64,000 nucleotides of DNA from Bradyrhizobium iriomotense (GTDB lineage Bacteria; Pseudomonadota; Alphaproteobacteria; Rhizobiales; Xanthobacteraceae): assembly GCF_030160715.1 (NCBI RefSeq), contig NZ_BSOW01000014.1, positions 186,001-250,000 on the forward strand. The letters run 5' to 3'. Positions 60,888 through 64,000 of this stretch are shown here, in pieces (position 1 is the stretch's first letter; the number at the start of each line of letters is the position of its first letter). Made by a program: the position numbers and the translations under genes. The notes below the pieces were generated by a model that saw only the letters and a list, made by a program, of their open reading frames with translations, was not told the origin of the DNA and ran no database searches.

Positions 60888-63233
60888 ATGCGTAACAAGC
60901 CGATGCAGCTGGCCGACCAGAAGCAGAGTGATCGAGACGAGCTGGAGCCCATACTCTACGCCGCTCTCATCAACTCGATGGTGCAGAATTTCTGGGCGAT
61001 CTTCCTAGGCTCGGCTTCCACGGCCGTGGCCGCGGTCATGACTGCGCTGAAGACCGGGGACGTCCTGCTCTGGCCGATCGCGTTTCTGATTATTGCCATC
61101 GGCACCGCGCGCGCGTTTCAGATGCGGAGCTACGACAGCCGCATACCGGCTCTGACGTTCGAAGAGGCGAAGCATCTGGAGCCGCGCTACTGGCTTGGCG
61201 CGCTCGTCTATGCCGCAGTGCTCGGCTTGTGGTGCTTCGTCGTCATCTTCAACAACGATGACGCGATTGCGAACATGCTCTGCGTCTCCGTCACCGTCGG
61301 TTACACCGCCGGCGGCGCCGCTCGCAACTATGGCCAGCCCAAGGTGATCCAGTGGCACGTCGCACTTGCCTGCGGTCCGATGTCGCTGGCTCTGCTTCTG
61401 CACGGGGGATTCTACTACATCGGGCTTGCCGTGCTGCTCGCGCTGTTCTTCATCGCCTTGAAGAACATCAACCTCAGCCTGCATGCAATCTTCGTCAAAG
61501 CTCTGACCTCGAGCTTTCGCGAATCCGCGCTGGCGAGCCAGTTCGATACCGCGCTCAACAACATGCCGCACGGCCTGTGCATGTTCCGCGCCGACGGGCG
61601 GCTGGCGGTGATGAATCATCGTTTCGGCAACCTGATGGAGCTGCCCGACGACCTGGTCAAACGCGGCGCCACCGCGGCCAATATCGTGTCGGCCTGTGTT
61701 GCCGCCGGATCGATCTCGGTGGACAGCGGCAATCTGATCCTGTCCGAGATCGAGGGCGCAAGGATCAGCGAGGTCGTCACCGCCGATCCGGATCTGGCGC
61801 GCGGCCGCACGCTGTCGTGGACGTTTCAGCCCATGGCCAAGGGCGGCACCGTGCTGCTGCTGGAAGACATCACCGAACGCACCAACGCGGAGGCGAGGAT
61901 CAGCCATCTGGCCCGCTATGACGAGCTCACGGCGCTGCCGAACAGGGTCAGTTTCCGCGACGAGATCGAGCGGCTGCTCGCGATATCGCACGATGCCGAG
62001 CGCCTCTCCGCGCTGCTGTTCGTCGATCTCGACCAGTTCAAGCAGGTCAACGACACGCTCGGCCATCCCTGCGGCGACCAGCTCCTGTGCGCGGTGGCGA
62101 ACCGCCTGCGCGAGATGCTGCGCCCCGAAGATTTCGTCGCCCGCTTCGGCGGCGACGAGTTCGTCGTGTTCCAGCAGAACATCAACGCGCCCGAGGATGC
62201 CGCCGCGCTTGCCCGCCGCATCGTCGAGCGGCTGAGCGAGCGCTATCGCATCGACAATCATCTGGTCGAGATCGGCGCCAGCGTCGGCATCGCGCTGACT
62301 TCGCCGGAGGGCGTCAGCGCCGACACGCTCTTGAAGAACGCCGACATGGCGCTCTACCGCGCCAAGGCCGACGGCCGCGGCACCTTCTGCTTCTTCCGCG
62401 ACGAGATGGCGGCGACCGTCGAGGCCCGCCGCATCCTCGAGCTCGATCTGCGCAAGGCGCTCGCCAACGAGGAGTTCGAGCTGTTCTATCAGCCGCTGGT
62501 CAATCTGAAGAGCGGCAAGATCACCACCTGCGAGGCGTTGCTGCGCTGGAACCATCCGGTGCGCGGCACGGTCTCGCCGGTCGACATCATCCCGGTTGCC
62601 GAGGACATGGGCCTGATCGTCGATCTCGGCCGCTGGATCCTGCGCCGGGCCTGCATGGAATGCATGAAGTGGCCCGAAGGCGTCAGCGTCGCCGTCAACT
62701 TTTCGCCGCAGCAATTCCACCAGCGCGACGTGCTCAGCGAAATCCGTTACGCGCTGGAGGTCTCGGGGCTTCCGGCGCACCGGCTGGAGATCGAGATCAC
62801 CGAATCCTCGCTCTTGCGCAACACCCAGCTCACCCACGACATCCTGTCGCAGCTTCACGCGCTCGGGGTCAGCATCTCGCTCGATGATTTCGGCACCGGC
62901 TATTCGAGCCTCAGCTACCTGCATAACTTCCCGATGCAGAAGGTGAAGATCGACCGCTCCTTCCTCGAAGGCATCGACACCGACCGGCCGCTCACGCTGC
63001 TGCGCGGCGTGGCGCGGCTGTCGGCCGATCTCGGCATGGCGGTCGTGGTCGAGGGCATCGAGACCAACGAGCAGCTTGAGCTTATCAGTGCCGACGGCAC
63101 CGTTACGGAAGCTCAGGGTTATCTGTTCAGCCGCCCGGTCCCCGCGGTGCGGATGCGTCAGCTCCTCAACGCCTCCCATGGCCGCCGCGGCGAGGACGGG
63201 CTCCAGGTTGTCGGGTCGCGTTCCTTCGCGTAA
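60888..63233 (+). CDS. Membrane-bound GGDEF-EAL cyclic-di-GMP protein with PAS-like sensor
   Basis: A 781-residue dual-domain enzyme. The N-terminus has several TM segments (about 25-200, including WAIFLGSASTAVAAVMTAL, IAFLIIAIGTARAF, FYYIGLAVLLALFFIAL), followed by a PAS-like domain (MPHGLCMFRADGRLAVMNHR). The cyclase domain retains RFGGDEFVVF and an RxxD inhibitory site (RPED) five residues upstream. The EAL domain retains CEALLRW, VNFSPQQF, EITESS, DDFGTGYSSL and VVEGIE. Both synthesis and hydrolysis of c-di-GMP therefore look possible. It follows the tol terminator and is a separate unit. Confidence 0.92.
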   Translation: MRNKPMQLADQKQSDRDELEPILYAALINSMVQNFWAIFLGSASTAVAAVMTALKTGDVLLWPIAFLIIAIGTARAFQMRSYDSRIPALTFEEAKHLEPRYWLGALVYAAVLGLWCFVVIFNNDDAIANMLCVSVTVGYTAGGAARNYGQPKVIQWHVALACGPMSLALLLHGGFYYIGLAVLLALFFIALKNINLSLHAIFVKALTSSFRESALASQFDTALNNMPHGLCMFRADGRLAVMNHRFGNLMELPDDLVKRGATAANIVSACVAAGSISVDSGNLILSEIEGARISEVVTADPDLARGRTLSWTFQPMAKGGTVLLLEDITERTNAEARISHLARYDELTALPNRVSFRDEIERLLAISHDAERLSALLFVDLDQFKQVNDTLGHPCGDQLLCAVANRLREMLRPEDFVARFGGDEFVVFQQNINAPEDAAALARRIVERLSERYRIDNHLVEIGASVGIALTSPEGVSADTLLKNADMALYRAKADGRGTFCFFRDEMAATVEARRILELDLRKALANEEFELFYQPLVNLKSGKITTCEALLRWNHPVRGTVSPVDIIPVAEDMGLIVDLGRWILRRACMECMKWPEGVSVAVNFSPQQFHQRDVLSEIRYALEVSGLPAHRLEIEITESSLLRNTQLTHDILSQLHALGVSISLDDFGTGYSSLSYLHNFPMQKVKIDRSFLEGIDTDRPLTLLRGVARLSADLGMAVVVEGIETNEQLELISADGTVTEAQGYLFSRPVPAVRMRQLLNASHGRRGEDGLQVVGSRSFA

Positions 63234-63327
63234 TCGTTTCCCAAAATTTCCAACAGCGTCAGTGTGTTGCTAGGGGCTCCGTAGTCGTACGGGTTAACCC
63301 TAATCCATCGATTGCTTTGCGTCGCGG

Positions 63328-63342
63328 TTAAGAAGGTGTTAA
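63328..63342. promoter_or_regulatory. CtrA-like box (TTAA-N7-TTAA)
   Basis: TTAA-GAAGGTG-TTAA matches the full CtrA-binding consensus known from alphaproteobacterial cell-cycle genes. It lies 65 bases upstream of the FeeM-like start. A GGGTTAACCC palindrome lies nearby at 63291-63300. Function is inferred. Confidence 0.45.
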
Positions 63343-63406
63343 TGAACTGTCACGCGCGCTGAAGTTGTTTTTGCGCGTTGTGGTGGGTGATGCGTAAGGA
63401 GTTTGG

Positions 63407-64000
63407 ATGCAGTCCTCAGCCCGATCGGTCATTTCGGCTGCTGGACCGGGAGCAGATCTCCTGACCGACGTCGACTACCGCCTTGCCGAAACCCACGAAG
63501 AGAAGGAGGAGATCTACAACCTCCGCTATCGTGCATATCTGCGGGAAGGGGCTGTCAAGGAGAGTGCGGACGGCCGGGTCACCGACCGGTATGACGATCT
63601 GCCCAACTCGTGGACCTTCGGCGTCTATCTCCAGGGCGAGCTCTGTAGCTCCGTGCGCATCAGCCTGCTGACCGCAGAATGGCGCGAGTCCACCTCAACC
63701 GACGTATTTCCCGACGTCCTGCTTCCGAGACTTGACCGCGGCGAGGTGATGATCGATCCGACGCGTTTTGTCGCTGATCCCGACAAGGCGAGGCGGGTTC
63801 CGGAATTACCCTATCTGACGCTGCGCATCGCTTATATGGCCTGCGAGCAATTCAAAGCCGATCTTGGCCTCGCGATCGTGCGCGCTGAGCATCAAGCTTT
63901 CTATCGGCGGGTTTTCCTGCATGCGACCATCGCCGAGCCGCGCCTGGTTCCCGGCCTCACGAAGCCGTTCGGGCTGATGGCGGCGGATTTCCCAAGCTTC
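63407..64000 (+). CDS. FeeM/autoinducer-synthase-like N-acyltransferase, 5' part
   Basis: An open frame of 198 codons running off the window. ATG at 63407 follows AAGGAG at 5 bases. The region IYNLRYRAYLREGAVKESAD resembles the N-terminal block of GNAT-fold acyl-homoserine-lactone and N-acyl amino acid synthases. GEVMIDPTRFVADP, LTLRIAYMACEQFKADL and RAEHQAFYRRVFLH match the FeeM-type core. It would acylate an amino compound using acyl-ACP or acyl-CoA to make a lipid signal or membrane amphiphile. The C-terminus is outside the window, so catalytic completeness is unknown. Confidence 0.75.
   Translation, partial: MQSSARSVISAAGPGADLLTDVDYRLAETHEEKEEIYNLRYRAYLREGAVKESADGRVTDRYDDLPNSWTFGVYLQGELCSSVRISLLTAEWRESTSTDVFPDVLLPRLDRGEVMIDPTRFVADPDKARRVPELPYLTLRIAYMACEQFKADLGLAIVRAEHQAFYRRVFLHATIAEPRLVPGLTKPFGLMAADFPSF

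Noticed and set aside
1..64000. CRISPR arrays, tRNA/rRNA genes, prophage or transposase genes
   Set aside because: None seen: repeats are palindromic intergenic elements without regular spacers, and no integrase or transposase motifs were found.

Overview
The window is high-G+C alphaproteobacterial chromosome, most likely Bradyrhizobium or a close relative. This rests on the ruvC-ruvA-ruvB-ybgC order at the left, tolQRAB near the right end, dense solute-binding-protein/amidohydrolase catabolic gene sets, and families of palindromic intergenic repeats. The genus is inferred, not proven. I see no tRNA, rRNA, CRISPR array or transposase gene.

Layout. 1-5.3 kb: end of ruvC, ruvA, a blasticidin-S-deaminase-like CDA protein inserted in the ruv operon, ruvB, a duplicated-domain protein of unknown function, a Tat-type metallophosphoesterase, ybgC and an NTF2-like protein. 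5.4-21.2 kb: an apparent cyclic-ureide/hydantoin catabolic island. It holds a LysR regulator with a class-I amidotransferase, divergent from N-carbamoyl-D-amino-acid hydrolase, an ABC importer with two paralogous binding proteins, a PuuE-like NodB-domain protein, a hydantoin-racemase-like protein, a dihydroorotase-like cyclic amidohydrolase, an orphan family-5 binding protein, a TRZ/ATZ-type amidohydrolase and HyuA/HyuB. dctA (convergent) and a sirtuin follow. 24-27.8 kb: PQQ alcohol dehydrogenase, cytochrome c, XoxJ-like binding protein and a sugar-isomerase-fold protein.

28-34 kb: a lower-G+C three-gene cluster that I regard as the most interesting part of the window. It encodes a five-TM protein with tandem helical repeats and a degenerate OmpA-like C-terminus, a KAP-type P-loop NTPase with a transmembrane hairpin between Walker A and Walker B, and a protein I cannot assign. 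It may be a membrane-anchored conflict, defence or envelope system.

34-41.3 kb: GST and a divergent TetR; then LysR, an AAHS-like MFS transporter, two overlapping amidohydrolase-2 enzymes and a Rieske protein, which look like an aromatic-acid catabolic cassette; then a small secreted protein. 41.3-54.5 kb: accessory genes, including an ECF42-type sigma factor overlapped by a DGPF/YciI gene, SRPBCC and VOC proteins, a triple-PAS soluble chemoreceptor, three more YciI-type genes, TetR with DUF2852 and a good promoter/operator/terminator set, HxlR with twin palindromic sites, and a frameshifted SDR gene. 54.8-64 kb: gamma-glutamyltransferase, tolQ-tolR-tolA-tolB with a terminator but no pal, a GGDEF-EAL protein, and the start of a FeeM/autoinducer-synthase-like acyltransferase preceded by a CtrA-like box.

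ybgC and tolQ, usually neighbours, are about 52 kb apart here, so much of the window may be accessory DNA lying between them. Several palindromic repeats touch gene ends. One 106-bp element supplies the stop codons of both convergent genes around it.
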